Source: Cryptosporangium phraense
Lineage (GTDB): Bacteria > Actinomycetota > Actinomycetes > Mycobacteriales > Cryptosporangiaceae
DNA length: 64,000 nucleotides
Reading direction: 5' to 3'
Assembly (NCBI RefSeq): GCF_006912135.1
Contig: NZ_VIRS01000014.1
Span: 147,631-211,630, forward strand
Shown: positions 1 to 8,583 of the stretch, one piece after another
Layout: each line of letters begins with the position of its first letter
Numbering within the stretch: the first letter of the stretch is position 1
Translations under genes and position numbers: made by a program
The notes under the pieces: generated by a model
What the model saw: only the letters and a program-made list of their open reading frames with translations
What the model was told of the DNA's origin: nothing
The model's database searches: none

Positions 1-449
1 TCCCGGAGGGCACGACGTGGTGCGGCGTCGAGGGCGGACGGTTCCGGCCCGCGCTGTTCCAGGCCGCGATCGACGCCGGAGTTCCGGTCGAGCCGATCCG
101 GATCCGGTACCTGATCCGCGGCCGGACCCCGTCCCCGACGACGGCGACCGCGCCGGCGTTCGTCGGCGACGACCCACTGGTCGCGTCCGTGTGGCGGGTC
201 GCCAGGGCCCGCGGGCTGGTCGCGAGCGTGCACTGCCATCCGTCGCTGTCGCCGGTCGTCGATCGGCGCGACCTGGCCGCCGAGGCCGGCCGGCTCGTCC
301 GGGGCGAGCCGTCGGCGACGGCGGCCGGAGCGCCGGCCGCGGCGACCGGGTCAGTCCAGCGGCCAGGTGTGCGCAGGCGCGTTCGAGTGCATCAGGTCGA
401 GGTAGTCGACGGTCATCCGGCGCAGCGCCTCGTCCCGGTCGAGGCCTGA
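1..449 (+). CDS. PlsC-type lysophospholipid acyltransferase, C-terminal part (cut by window start)
   Basis: The reading frame enters from the left edge with first complete codon at base 3. It opens with the residues PEGTTWCG, the conserved glycerophosphate-binding motif III of 1-acyl-glycerol-3-phosphate acyltransferases. This is followed by a GRFRPALFQAAIDAGVPVEPI segment typical of the family. The upstream HX4D motif lies outside the window. After about residue 115 the sequence becomes Pro/Ala/Arg-rich and runs across the end of the convergent ligase gene, overlapping it by 99 bases up to the TGA at 447-449. Such a long overlap is unusual, so the last 30 residues may be a read-through tail. 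Membrane-associated phospholipid synthesis is the inferred role. Confidence 0.75.
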   Translation, partial: PEGTTWCGVEGGRFRPALFQAAIDAGVPVEPIRIRYLIRGRTPSPTTATAPAFVGDDPLVASVWRVARARGLVASVHCHPSLSPVVDRRDLAAEAGRLVRGEPSATAAGAPAAATGSVQRPGVRRRVRVHQVEVVDGHPAQRLVPVEA

Positions 450-1826
450 GCGCTCGTACTTCTCGACGCTGGCCACCTGCCAGTCGGCCCCGGTCCGATG
501 GGTCAGGCACCGGCCCTCGATGACGCCGAGCAGCCGGTCGCGCTCCTCGGCCGAGACGCCCCAGGCGTCCAGGCCGTCGGAGGCCAGCGGCAGCAGGTGA
601 CGCAGTACGAGCTCGGAGACCGGCACCTCACCGGCTCCGGGCCAGTACTGCCTGCTGTGGATGCCGTCCCGGGCTCCGGCCTGGAAATTCTCCTTGGCCG
701 CGGCGAACGACATCTGGCTCCAGACCGGCCGCTCGGAGTCGACCAGCGCCCGGATCAGCCCGTAGTAGAACGCCATGTTCGCGGCGATGTCGACCACGGT
801 CGGGCCGCCGGGCAGCACCCGGTTCTCCACCCGCAGGTGCGGACGATCGTCGACGACCGCGTACACCGGCCGGTTCCAGCGCCAGATCGTCCCGTTGTGC
901 AGCGTCAGCTCGGACAGCGACGGGGTGCCGCCGGCCTCGAGCACGGCCGCCGGATCCTCGTCCTCGGTGAGCGGCAGCAGCGCCGGGAAGTACCGCGAGT
1001 TCTCCTCGAACAGGTCGAACACCGACGTGATCCAGCGCTCGCCGAACCAGACCCGGGGCCGGACGCCCTGGGCCTTGAGCTCGGCCGAGCGGGTGTCGGT
1101 GGCCTGCTCGAACAGCGGGATCCGGGTCTCCGCCCAGAGCCGGTGCCCGAACAGGTACGGCGAGTTCGCCCCCAGCGCCACCTGGGCCCCGGCCGCGGCC
1201 TGGGCCGCGTTCCAGTACGACCCGAACGTCGCCGGGCTGACCTGGAGGTGGAACTGGACGCTGGTGCAGGCGCCCTCGGGCGCGACGCTGTCCGCGTAGG
1301 TGTCCAGCCGCTCGACGCCGTCGATCCGGATCGGCAGGTCCTCACCGCGGGCGGCGAAGATCTGCTCGTTGAGCAGCCGGTACCGGTCGTTGGCCGAGAT
1401 CGTGTCCGGGCCGACGTGCGACTCGCGCAGCGTCGGCAGGATCCCGATCAGCGCGAGCTGGGCGCCGATCGTCCGCGCCTTGTCGTCGGCGTGGTTGAGC
1501 GCGTCCCGGACCTCCTTCTCCAGCGCGCCCGGGCCGTCCTCGGCGATCCGCCGCGGAGGCAGGTTGATCTCCAGGTTGAACTGCCCGATCTCGGTCGCCC
1601 AGGCGTCGTCGGCGATGACGCCGAGAACCTCGGCGTTGCGCATCGCCGGCCGCCCGTCGGCGTCGACCAGGTTCAGCTCGATCTCCAGCCCGGTCAGTGG
1701 CCGGTCGAAGTCGAAGCGAGACTCCGCGAGCATGCGTTCCAGCACGTCCAGGCTGGCCCGCACCTTCTCGCGGTAACGGCGGCGGTCCTCTCGAGTGAAT
1801 TCGACCGCCGGAACGTCGCGACCCAT
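351..1826 (-). CDS. Glutamate-cysteine ligase family protein (GCS2)
   Basis: This 491-residue protein matches the GCS2 family of carboxylate-amine ligases. Near residues 45-52 is GLEIELN, the metal- and ATP-binding start of the fold, and near residues 80-91 is EIGQFNLEINLPP. Family members join glutamate to an amine donor such as cysteine with ATP. Which substrate is used here cannot be read from sequence; actinomycetes carry several such genes, including mycothiol- and ergothioneine-related ones. The length is normal for the longer actinobacterial subgroup. The ATG at 1824-1826 is preceded by a GGGGAG ribosome site. The 3' end overlaps the convergent acyltransferase gene. Confidence 0.85.
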   Translation of the reverse strand: MGRDVPAVEFTREDRRRYREKVRASLDVLERMLAESRFDFDRPLTGLEIELNLVDADGRPAMRNAEVLGVIADDAWATEIGQFNLEINLPPRRIAEDGPGALEKEVRDALNHADDKARTIGAQLALIGILPTLRESHVGPDTISANDRYRLLNEQIFAARGEDLPIRIDGVERLDTYADSVAPEGACTSVQFHLQVSPATFGSYWNAAQAAAGAQVALGANSPYLFGHRLWAETRIPLFEQATDTRSAELKAQGVRPRVWFGERWITSVFDLFEENSRYFPALLPLTEDEDPAAVLEAGGTPSLSELTLHNGTIWRWNRPVYAVVDDRPHLRVENRVLPGGPTVVDIAANMAFYYGLIRALVDSERPVWSQMSFAAAKENFQAGARDGIHSRQYWPGAGEVPVSELVLRHLLPLASDGLDAWGVSAEERDRLLGVIEGRCLTHRTGADWQVASVEKYERSGLDRDEALRRMTVDYLDLMHSNAPAHTWPLD

Positions 1827-1968
1827 GCTTCTCCCCTCAGGTCATGGCATCGGTCTCCGGACCCCGATACCCGCACTACCCCGGTGAGAACCCCCTACCT
1901 AGGAACCATCGCACCGGGTGGGCCGTTGCGAACTGGGAATGCCGGATCAGGTGAAAGGTGTGCACCGC

Positions 1969-2637
1969 GTGGCAGAAATGGCCCCCGCTCTGGCCGCGAA
2001 CGAGCCCCACGAGCTGACCGGCCTGTCCGGTTGGGTGGTGGATGTGGTCGAAGCGCTCGGACCGTTCGGTGTCGGGCTGCTGGTGCTGCTGGAGAACCTG
2101 TTCCCGCCGGTACCCAGCGAGATCATCCTTCCGCTGGCCGGCTATCTGGCCGGTGCGGGCCGGCTCGACTTGGTGGCGGTGATCATCGCCGCGACGGTCG
2201 GTTCGGTGCTGGGGGCGCTGGCGCTCTACTGGCTCGGGGCCGCGTTCGGGGAGCAGCGGATCCGGGTCTGGCTGCGCCGTCTACCGCTGCTGGACGAGGG
2301 TGATCTCGATCGCTCGCAGAGCTGGTTCGACCGGCACGGCGGCCGCGCGGTGCTGATCGGCCGGGTGATCCCGGTCGTCCGGAGCCTGGTGTCGATCCCG
2401 GCCGGGGTCCAGCGGATGCCGGTCGGGAAATTTACACTGTATACAACGATCGGCAGTGGAGTCTGGAACACGATTTTTGTGGTTCTTGGTTACGCTCTCG
2501 GCTCCCACTGGACCACTGTGGGTGACTACAGCGACGTCCTGAACGCGGTGGTGCTCGGGGCGATCGGGATCGCTGTGGCGGTCTTTGTCGGCAAACGCGC
2601 GGTGGCCGCCCGGCGCGCCCGGACGTCCGATAGCTGA
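1969..2637 (+). CDS. DedA family membrane protein
   Basis: This is a DedA/SNARE-associated-domain integral membrane protein. The re-entrant segment ENLFPPVPSEIILPLAGYL is the hallmark of the family. The later arginine-bearing segment RVIPVVRSLVSIPAG is the second conserved motif. DedA proteins are thought to move lipid carriers such as undecaprenyl phosphate or phosphatidylethanolamine across the membrane. Several in-frame starts exist at 1918, 1939, 1951, 1969 and 1978. GTG at 1969 is preferred because GAAAGG lies ten bases upstream, but the choice is not firm. A hairpin overlaps the stop codon. Confidence 0.88.
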   Translation: MAEMAPALAANEPHELTGLSGWVVDVVEALGPFGVGLLVLLENLFPPVPSEIILPLAGYLAGAGRLDLVAVIIAATVGSVLGALALYWLGAAFGEQRIRVWLRRLPLLDEGDLDRSQSWFDRHGGRAVLIGRVIPVVRSLVSIPAGVQRMPVGKFTLYTTIGSGVWNTIFVVLGYALGSHWTTVGDYSDVLNAVVLGAIGIAVAVFVGKRAVAARRARTSDS

Positions 2638-2670
2638 CCGCTACGCAGCGTCAGGTAGACGCTGGTCAGC
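2633..2670 (+). terminator. Hairpin terminator after dedA
   Basis: CAGCGTC (2646-2652) and GACGCTG (2658-2664) form a perfect 7-bp stem with a five-base loop. An outer pair GCTGACC (2633-2639) and GGTCAGC (2664-2670) embraces it. There is no U-tract, which is common for actinobacterial terminators. It overlaps the dedA stop codon. Confidence 0.6.
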
Positions 2671-2724
2671 GCGTCGTCGCCGGGCGGTCGGGGAAGCCTG
2701 GACGCCCGTGTTTGGATAGAAAGC

Positions 2725-3924
2725 ATGGCCAACGGCGAAGAGCAGAACCTGTTCACCCTCAGCGATCCGGCAACCGCAGAGGTCACGTTCGACCTCGCTC
2801 TCCGCGGCTACGACCGACGTCAGGTCGACCGGTACATCGCGCAGCTCGAGAGCGAACTCTCGCAGTTCGCCGCGCGCCGGGACGACGCGCTCGCCCAGAA
2901 CCACGCACTGGCCGCGCAGATCAGCGATCTGCAGACGCAGATGGTGGAGGTCCAGCGCCGTCCGACGACCGAGAAGCCGTCGTACAAGCACCTGGGCACC
3001 CGGGTCGAGCAGATCTTCGCGCTGGTCGAAGACGAGGCCGCCGAGGTCAGGGCCCGCGCCGAGGCCGAGGCCGCGCAGTCCCGCTCGAAGGCCGAACAGG
3101 ACATCGAAGCCGTCAAGGCCGGGGTCGAGAAGGCGTTCGCCGAGCGCCGGGACGCGATCGAGGCCGAGTACGGCCAGAAGACCGCGCACGCCGACAAGCT
3201 GGTCGCCGAGGCCGAGCAGCACGCGGTCGCCACGCGCCAGGAGACCGAGCAGTTCCGCGCCCAGGCCGAGCGCGAGATCGAGGAGCTCCGCGAGCGCACC
3301 AAGGCGCACGCCCGCGAAGTCCAGGACGACGCCAGCCAGTTCTCCGCCCGGGTGCGCGGCGAGGCCGAGAAGCACGCCGCCGACGTGCTGGCCAAGGCCG
3401 ACGCCCAGTCGGCCGAGGTCCGCCGCAAGGCCGACGAGGCCGCCCGCGGCGCCACCGACGCGGCCCGTCGCCAGTCCGAGCAGACGATCACCAACGCCCG
3501 GGCCGAGGCCGACGCGATCCGCGCCAAGGCCAAGACCGACGCCGAGCAGATGGTCGCCGAGGCCCGTCGCATCGTGGCCGAGCTCGACCAGCGCCGGAAG
3601 CAGATCAAGTCGGAGATCACCCGCCTGCGGGAGGCCGTCGCCAGGCTCACCGGCGGTGCGGCCGGGTTGTTCGGCGAGGAGGAGCCCGAGGAGACGTTAA
3701 AGGGTGAAGCCCCGTCGAGCGGTGGCCCGGCCGGGGCCACCGCTCCCGCGCAGCAGCCGGTCGACCCGGCGGCGGCGACCCAGCGGATCGCGGTGCCCTC
3801 CCCCAACCAGCCCACGCCCAACCAGCAGCAGCTGGGGTCGCGCCCGAACAACGGGATCGGGCCGCACCCGAACGGTCCGTCGGTGGCGGCGTCCGAGGTC
3901 ACCCGGGTCAGCGCGGACAAGTAG
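2725..3924 (+). CDS. DivIVA-domain, long coiled-coil protein
   Basis: The 399-residue protein begins with a DivIVA-like segment (about residues 18-55, FDLALRGYDRRQVDRYIAQLE), which in relatives binds curved membranes or polar complexes. A highly charged Ala/Glu/Arg coiled coil follows, from about residue 85 to 305. The tail from about 325 to 399 is Pro/Gln/Asn-rich and probably disordered. The layout resembles polar-growth and cell-shape scaffolds of filamentous actinobacteria such as DivIVA- or FilP/Scy-type proteins. A precise role is inferred only. It stands alone and is followed by a strong bidirectional terminator. Confidence 0.85.
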   Translation: MANGEEQNLFTLSDPATAEVTFDLALRGYDRRQVDRYIAQLESELSQFAARRDDALAQNHALAAQISDLQTQMVEVQRRPTTEKPSYKHLGTRVEQIFALVEDEAAEVRARAEAEAAQSRSKAEQDIEAVKAGVEKAFAERRDAIEAEYGQKTAHADKLVAEAEQHAVATRQETEQFRAQAEREIEELRERTKAHAREVQDDASQFSARVRGEAEKHAADVLAKADAQSAEVRRKADEAARGATDAARRQSEQTITNARAEADAIRAKAKTDAEQMVAEARRIVAELDQRRKQIKSEITRLREAVARLTGGAAGLFGEEEPEETLKGEAPSSGGPAGATAPAQQPVDPAAATQRIAVPSPNQPTPNQQQLGSRPNNGIGPHPNGPSVAASEVTRVSADK

Positions 3925-3933
3925 GCCGGTCGT

Positions 3934-3973
3934 GACGAAGGGGTGGGCTGCCTGAGCAGCCCACCCCTTCGTC
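3934..3973. terminator. Perfect 18-bp stem bidirectional terminator
   Basis: The arms at 3934-3951 and 3956-3973 are perfectly complementary over 18 bp, with loop CTGA. The structure sits between the convergent DivIVA-like gene and the DUF397 gene and can serve both strands. Confidence 0.9.
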
Positions 3974-3982
3974 GTCTCTATT

Positions 3983-4210
3983 TCAGTTCGCGAGCTCGCC
4001 GTCTTCGTCGAGATCGAATTCGCCGTCGTTCACGCCGGCCAGGAATGCGTCCCACTCTCCCTGAGTGAAGAGCAGTACCGCGTCCGGGTCGGTCGAGTCA
4101 CGCACCGCGATCTGGTCCCCGACGAACGCGACCTCCACGGTCGGGCCTTCGTCTTCGATGCTGCGCGAGCTCCGCAGCCACACGGCGTCGGAGAGGTCGA
4201 CGTCGGGCAT
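3983..4210 (-). CDS. DUF397 domain protein
   Basis: This 75-residue acidic protein carries the DUF397 signature: a VWLRSSRS-like start, VEVAFVGDQIAVRDS in the middle and the F(T)xGEWDAFLAG ending. DUF397 proteins in actinomycetes usually sit beside an XRE-type regulator and act as small partners or anti-regulators. No such helix-turn-helix gene is adjacent here. The ATG at 4210 is chosen over the longer upstream start because GGAGG lies five bases before it and the family begins there. The ending is unusually Asp/Glu-rich. Confidence 0.88.
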   Translation of the reverse strand: MPDVDLSDAVWLRSSRSIEDEGPTVEVAFVGDQIAVRDSTDPDAVLLFTQGEWDAFLAGVNDGEFDLDEDGELAN

Positions 4211-4366
4211 GGTGCCTCCGGTTCTGCACGCCCCGTAACCAATATTGGGGGCTGACGCCGAGAGGGTACACCGCGCGTCACTGCCGCCGTTGACCCTCGG
4301 ACGCCCTGGCGCTGACCTCCCCGCGTAGAACGTGAAGACCGCGGGGGTCGACCCGGGAAACGACAT

Positions 4367-4921
4367 CTAGCTGGCGCGATTGGCTCGTTCTTCGGCCCAC
4401 CAGGGGGCTCGCCCGTGCGGGTTGCAGCGGCCGCCGTGGTGGCGGTAGTACATCCGCCAGTCCTCCGGGACGGCTCCGGAGCGTAGGCGCTCGCGCCACT
4501 CGCGACGGCGCTTCCGATGCTTAGCGTGAAATATCAGGCTGAGCGCCAGGAAGCCGAGCGGCCAGGCCGGCCAGAAGAACCCGGCGCCGGACAACGCCCA
4601 GATCCCGACCAGCACGGCGGCGAGCACGAACACGAACCCGAAGTGCCGGCCGAACTCGTCCCGCTCGTTCCGGCGGTCGCGTTGCTGCTCCTCCGGGTCC
4701 GGCGGAATCAGTTTCCGGCCGCCGTCGGGCAGGTCGGCGACGAGCGGCGCGAGCTCGTCCCGGTACTGCGACTGGTAGCAGGCCGCCATCCGCTCGTCGG
4801 CCTCGTCCAGCGAGAGCAGCCCGGCCTCGGCCGCGGCGCGCAGGATCGAGACGATCTTCTCCCGCTCGGCCGTCGAGGATCGGATCCGGCCGGGTTGCGG
4901 TGGGGTCTGGTCGGCGGACAT
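4367..4921 (-). CDS. DUF1707 / 2TM domain membrane protein
   Basis: The 184-residue protein has an N-terminal DUF1707-type domain (about residues 12-65; IRSSTAEREKIVSIL and LSLDEADERMAACYQ). This is a short helical domain common in actinobacterial membrane proteins. A 2TM-like hydrophobic hairpin follows at about residues 92-128, and then a basic, His-rich tail. Function is unknown. The ATG at 4921 has GGAG six bases upstream; the longer frame is rejected as Arg/Pro-rich leader. It is transcribed away from the kinase gene at 5130. Confidence 0.82.
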   Translation of the reverse strand: MSADQTPPQPGRIRSSTAEREKIVSILRAAAEAGLLSLDEADERMAACYQSQYRDELAPLVADLPDGGRKLIPPDPEEQQRDRRNERDEFGRHFGFVFVLAAVLVGIWALSGAGFFWPAWPLGFLALSLIFHAKHRKRRREWRERLRSGAVPEDWRMYYRHHGGRCNPHGRAPWWAEERANRAS

Positions 4922-5129
4922 GTCTCGCTCCGTTCGTCGGGGCCGGCAGGTTGGGGGGCCGACGCTCTCCATGCTCGGTCGTCCGGACCGGCTCCGCGTC
5001 GGCTCGCGGGCTGCCGTTGCGCTGCGCCGCCGGGCGCAGGACGCGGGCGCGTGTACTCCGCTGGTGGTACGTGCGCGGGCCACCGCGGGCCGATGACCGG
5101 GACCACCGACTGGCCTACGGTCTTCAGGT

Positions 5130-6677
5130 ATGACGACCCCACCCGAGCCGGGAGACCCCCGGGCGCCCGACGACGCCCGGGAGGGTGGGCACCGGCACCC
5201 CTGGGAGCGGTGGGAAGCGCGCTGGGAGCAACGGGCCCGCCGCCGCGCCGGCGGCCCGGGCCGGGCCGGGCACTGGGGGATGCGGGCCGAACGTCAGGCC
5301 CAGGAGTGGGAGCGCCTCGCCGAGCAGCACGCGAACCAGTGGGAGCGGCACGCGCACCAGCAGACCCGGCACTGGGAGCGGCACGCCGAGCGGCAGGCCC
5401 AGCAGTGGGAGCGGCACGCCCGGCGCTGGGAGGAGCAGGCCCGGCGCTGGGAGGCGCGCGAGCACCGGCGCTGGGACTGGGAGAACCGCGGCGAACGGCA
5501 CCCCGGCGGCGCGGCCTTCGGCATCCTGGTCCTCACCGTGCTCGGGACGCTGCTCGCGTCCTCGGCGCTGGACGGGTACGCCCCCCTCGACGTCCGCGGC
5601 TGGGCGCTGGCGGTCGCCGGGCCGCTGCTGCTCGGCGCCCGGAAGAAGGCCCCGATCCCGGTCGCGATCGTCATCAGCGTCGTGATGTCGGCCTACTACC
5701 TGCTCGGCTACCCGCCCGGGCCGGCGTTCCTGGCCCAGGTCGTCGCCCTGAACGCGGTCCTGCTGGCCAGCCGGCGCTGGGTCGCCTGGACGATCGCCGG
5801 CGTCGGGTACGCGGGCTTCGTCGTGGCCGAGAACACGATCGGCCGCGGACCCGGCGTCCCGCTCGGCGGGCTCATCGCGGCCGCCCTGTGGACGGCGCTG
5901 GTGCTGGTCGGCACCGAGGCCGGTCGCGCGGCCCGGGAGCGCGCCGAGGAGTACCGGGCCCGCCGGGTCGAGGTGGAGCGCAGCAAGCAGGAGGGCGAGC
6001 GACGCCGGGTCTCCGACGAGCGGCTGCGGATCGCCCGCGAGGTGCACGACCTGCTCGGCCACCATCTCTCGCTGATCAACGTCCAGTCCGGGGTCGCGCT
6101 GCACCTGATGGACAGCGGGACCGGCGCGGCCACCGAGGCCGACCTCCGCTCCGCGCTCGCCGCGATCAAACAGTCCAGCAAGGACGCTCTGGTCGAGCTG
6201 CGCGCGACGGTCAACGCGCTCCGGGGCGTCGACGAGGACGCCCCGCGCCAGCCGACGCCGACGCTCGACCGGCTCGACGACCTGCTGGCCGGCGCCCGCA
6301 ACACCGGTCTGGACGTCTCGACGGTGATCGTCGGCGAGAGGCGCCCGCTTCCGGCCCGGGTCGACCTGGCCGCGTTCCGGATCATCCAGGAGGCGCTGAC
6401 GAACGTGCGGCGGCACGCCGGGCCGGTCCCCGCCGTTGTGACGTTGGAGTACGGCGGCGACCTGCTCGTCGTCCGGATCGAAGACGGCGGCCTCGGCAGC
6501 GACGACGCCGAGCCGCCGGACGTCCACCTGGACATCGACGAGCCACCGGAAGGTGGCGGAAACGGGATACCTGGCATGCGGGAGCGAGCCCAGTCGGTCG
6601 GCGGGACGTTGCAGGCAGGGCCGTTGCCCGACGGCGGGTTCCGGGTCTGCGCCGAGCTACCGACGGACGAAGCATGA
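5130..6677 (+). CDS. Sensor histidine kinase (HisKA_3, LiaS/NarX type) with Trp-rich repeat N-terminus
   Basis: The 515-residue kinase has three parts. Residues 25-120 are a strongly charged, tryptophan-rich region in which W60, W71, W82 and W93 are spaced exactly 11 residues apart, followed by spacing of 7 and 8. Residues about 128-262 are a membrane domain with four or five helices. The catalytic part has the phospho-acceptor His306 in REVHDLLGHHLSLI and an HATPase with N-box EALTNVRRHAG near 415. It should phosphorylate the regulator encoded next, whose ATG overlaps its stop (ATGA). The signal is unknown; membrane-embedded sensing is typical of this type. Confidence 0.92.
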   Translation: MTTPPEPGDPRAPDDAREGGHRHPWERWEARWEQRARRRAGGPGRAGHWGMRAERQAQEWERLAEQHANQWERHAHQQTRHWERHAERQAQQWERHARRWEEQARRWEAREHRRWDWENRGERHPGGAAFGILVLTVLGTLLASSALDGYAPLDVRGWALAVAGPLLLGARKKAPIPVAIVISVVMSAYYLLGYPPGPAFLAQVVALNAVLLASRRWVAWTIAGVGYAGFVVAENTIGRGPGVPLGGLIAAALWTALVLVGTEAGRAARERAEEYRARRVEVERSKQEGERRRVSDERLRIAREVHDLLGHHLSLINVQSGVALHLMDSGTGAATEADLRSALAAIKQSSKDALVELRATVNALRGVDEDAPRQPTPTLDRLDDLLAGARNTGLDVSTVIVGERRPLPARVDLAAFRIIQEALTNVRRHAGPVPAVVTLEYGGDLLVVRIEDGGLGSDDAEPPDVHLDIDEPPEGGGNGIPGMRERAQSVGGTLQAGPLPDGGFRVCAELPTDEA

Positions 6678-7336
6678 TCCGGGTTCTGCTCGCGGACGAT
6701 CAGGCGCTCGTGCGGGCCGGATTCCGGGCGCTGCTGGACTCGCAGGCCGACCTCGCGGTGGTCGGCGAGGCCAAGGACGGCGCCGAGGCGGCCAAACTGG
6801 CCGACGCGCTGACCCCCGACGTCGTGCTGATGGACATCCGGATGCCCGGCGTGGACGGGCTCGAGGCGACCCGCCGGATCACCGCCAGCCCGCGGCTGAC
6901 CGCGACCAGGGTCGTCATCCTGACCACGTTCGACCTGGACGAGTACGTGTTCGAGGCGATCCGGGTGGGCGCCAGCGGGTTCCTGGTGAAGGACACCGAG
7001 CCGGCCGACCTGGTGCAGGCGGTCCGGGTCGTGGCCCGGGGCGACGCGCTGCTCTCGCCGGGCGTGACCCGTCGGCTGATCGCCGAGTTCGCCGGGCACC
7101 TGCGCCGACCGGCGCCGACCGCCGACCTCGACGTGCTGACCGACCGCGAGCGCGAGGTGGTCGCGCTGGTCGCGGCCGGGCTGTCGAACGCGGAGATCGC
7201 CGACCGGCTGGTCGTGTCGCCGGCGACCGCGAAGACCCACGTCAGCCGGGCGATGGCCAAGGTCGGAGCGCGCGATCGGGCCCAGCTCGTCGTGCTCGCC
7301 TACGAGACCGGTCTGGTGCGCCCCCGGACGGCGTAA
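6674..7336 (+). CDS. LuxR/NarL-family response regulator
   Basis: The 220-residue regulator has a receiver domain (residues 1-120) with acidic D8/D9, phospho-acceptor D54 in VLMDIRMPG and the conserved lysine in FLVKD. A LuxR-type helix-turn-helix follows (about 148-205; LTDREREVVALVAAGLSNAEIA). It overlaps the kinase gene by four bases, so the two are translationally coupled and form one two-component system. Targets may include the MHYT genes just downstream, but that is only inferred from position. Confidence 0.95.
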   Translation: MIRVLLADDQALVRAGFRALLDSQADLAVVGEAKDGAEAAKLADALTPDVVLMDIRMPGVDGLEATRRITASPRLTATRVVILTTFDLDEYVFEAIRVGASGFLVKDTEPADLVQAVRVVARGDALLSPGVTRRLIAEFAGHLRRPAPTADLDVLTDREREVVALVAAGLSNAEIADRLVVSPATAKTHVSRAMAKVGARDRAQLVVLAYETGLVRPRTA

Positions 7337-7454
7337 GCGCTGGTGGACGCCACTATGTGTGAGTTGTCCGTCGCGGATTGCGATCGTCGTCGCCATTGGG
7401 TCACGATGCCCCGGTTCGTTACTCGGGGGCGCACCCGGGCGAAGGAGCGGGCTC

Positions 7455-8360
7455 ATGGCCCATGTCCATCACTTCACATACGGCTTGATCACTTTGGTAC
7501 TCGCCTATTCGGTCTCGGTCCTGGGGTGTCTGCTCGGGCTGATCTGTACGGCGCGGGCACGGGAGACCGTCCGGCTCAGCTGGCGGGTGCGCTGGCTCGC
7601 GCTGGGCGCGGTGTCGATCGGGGGCACCGGCATCTGGCTGATGCACTTCCTGGCGATGCTCGGGTTCACGGTCTCGAACACGTTCGTCTTCTACGACCCG
7701 GCGCTGACCGCTCTGTCGGCGCTGATGGCGGTCGCGATCGTCTCGGTCGGCATCTTCCTGGTCGGGCTGGGACGCCCGTCGATGGTGAAGGTGCTGGCCG
7801 GGGGAGTGATCACCGGGCTCGGCGTGGCCGGCATGCACTTCACCGGAATGGCCGCGATGCGGGTGCTGGACGGCCAGGTCGAGTACGACCCGGTGCTGGT
7901 CGTGTCGTCGGTGGTGATCGCGATCGTCGCGTCGACGGTGGCGCTGTGGTTCACGATCGTGATCAAGAGCCGGCCGGCGCTGGCCGCGGCCTCGCCGATC
8001 ATGGCGATCGCGGTGACCGGCATGCACTACACCGGGATGTTCGCGGCCTCGGTGCGCGAGGTCAGCGTCAACGGCCGGGTCGAGGGTGTGGACGTCACGA
8101 CGCTGCTGATCCCGAGCGCGGTGATCGTCGGGACCGTGCTGATCGCTCTGCTCTACGCGACGCTCTCCGCGCCGGCCGCCGAGGAGCGGGCCGCGCAGGC
8201 GCTCACGGTCCGGCTGCTCCAGGAGTGCGACGAGCAGATGCCGCCGCCGGCGGCCCGGCCGACCCGGGCGACGATGCGCACCCAGCTCCGTCATCACCTC
8301 ACCGTGCGTGACGACGACGAGTCGGAGGCAACTCCTAGTGGTGCGTTCGTACCGCGGTAG
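7455..8360 (+). CDS. MHYT-domain integral membrane sensor protein (copy 1)
   Basis: This 301-residue membrane protein has about seven hydrophobic helices and the repeated His/Met motifs of the MHYT domain: WLMHFLAML, GMHFTGMAAM and GMHYTGMFAA. MHYT domains are predicted to bind a metal, probably copper, near the outer membrane face and to sense O2, CO or NO. No GGDEF, EAL or kinase domain is attached; the C-terminal 40 residues are a short hydrophilic tail. The ATG at 7455 is chosen because of GAAGGAG upstream and a MAHVHHFTYG start that matches copy 2. It is a paralogue of the next gene. Confidence 0.9.
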   Translation: MAHVHHFTYGLITLVLAYSVSVLGCLLGLICTARARETVRLSWRVRWLALGAVSIGGTGIWLMHFLAMLGFTVSNTFVFYDPALTALSALMAVAIVSVGIFLVGLGRPSMVKVLAGGVITGLGVAGMHFTGMAAMRVLDGQVEYDPVLVVSSVVIAIVASTVALWFTIVIKSRPALAAASPIMAIAVTGMHYTGMFAASVREVSVNGRVEGVDVTTLLIPSAVIVGTVLIALLYATLSAPAAEERAAQALTVRLLQECDEQMPPPAARPTRATMRTQLRHHLTVRDDDESEATPSGAFVPR

Positions 8361-8583
8361 TCCTTAAATCGGGCTAATGGTTCGCTACATGTGATCTAGC
8401 GCACCACGCCCATTGCCGTTGCAACACGTGCTTTTCCTGTGTGAACGGTGCGACAAAACGTCGTTGTCTGCATGCAACGAGTGAGGGGTTCAATACCGTT
8501 CGAGTTGGTCCGATTTAGGCCTTGAGAAACCTCCGGTGATGAACCAACGTGTTCGGCCGCAGAGCCTGCCGGGAGGTTTTCCG
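8361..8583. other. Intergenic region between the two MHYT genes
   Basis: These 223 bases are less GC-rich than the flanking genes and hold no convincing gene. They include the 8-base palindrome GTTGCAAC at 8418-8425 and a small dyad TCGTTG/CAACGA at 8461-8466 and 8475-8480. They probably contain the promoter of the second MHYT gene, which argues against simple read-through from the first. No clear -35/-10 pair was identified. Confidence 0.4.

Noticed and set aside
498..2303. Long plus-strand open frame across the ligase gene
   Set aside because: It is an antisense shadow of the ligase: composition is Arg/Pro/Gly-rich, no domain is seen, and the ligase frame carries clear family motifs.
8487..8520. 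GGTTCAATACC-like stretch resembling a tRNA T-arm
   Set aside because: No acceptor stem, anticodon arm or D-arm can be folded around it.
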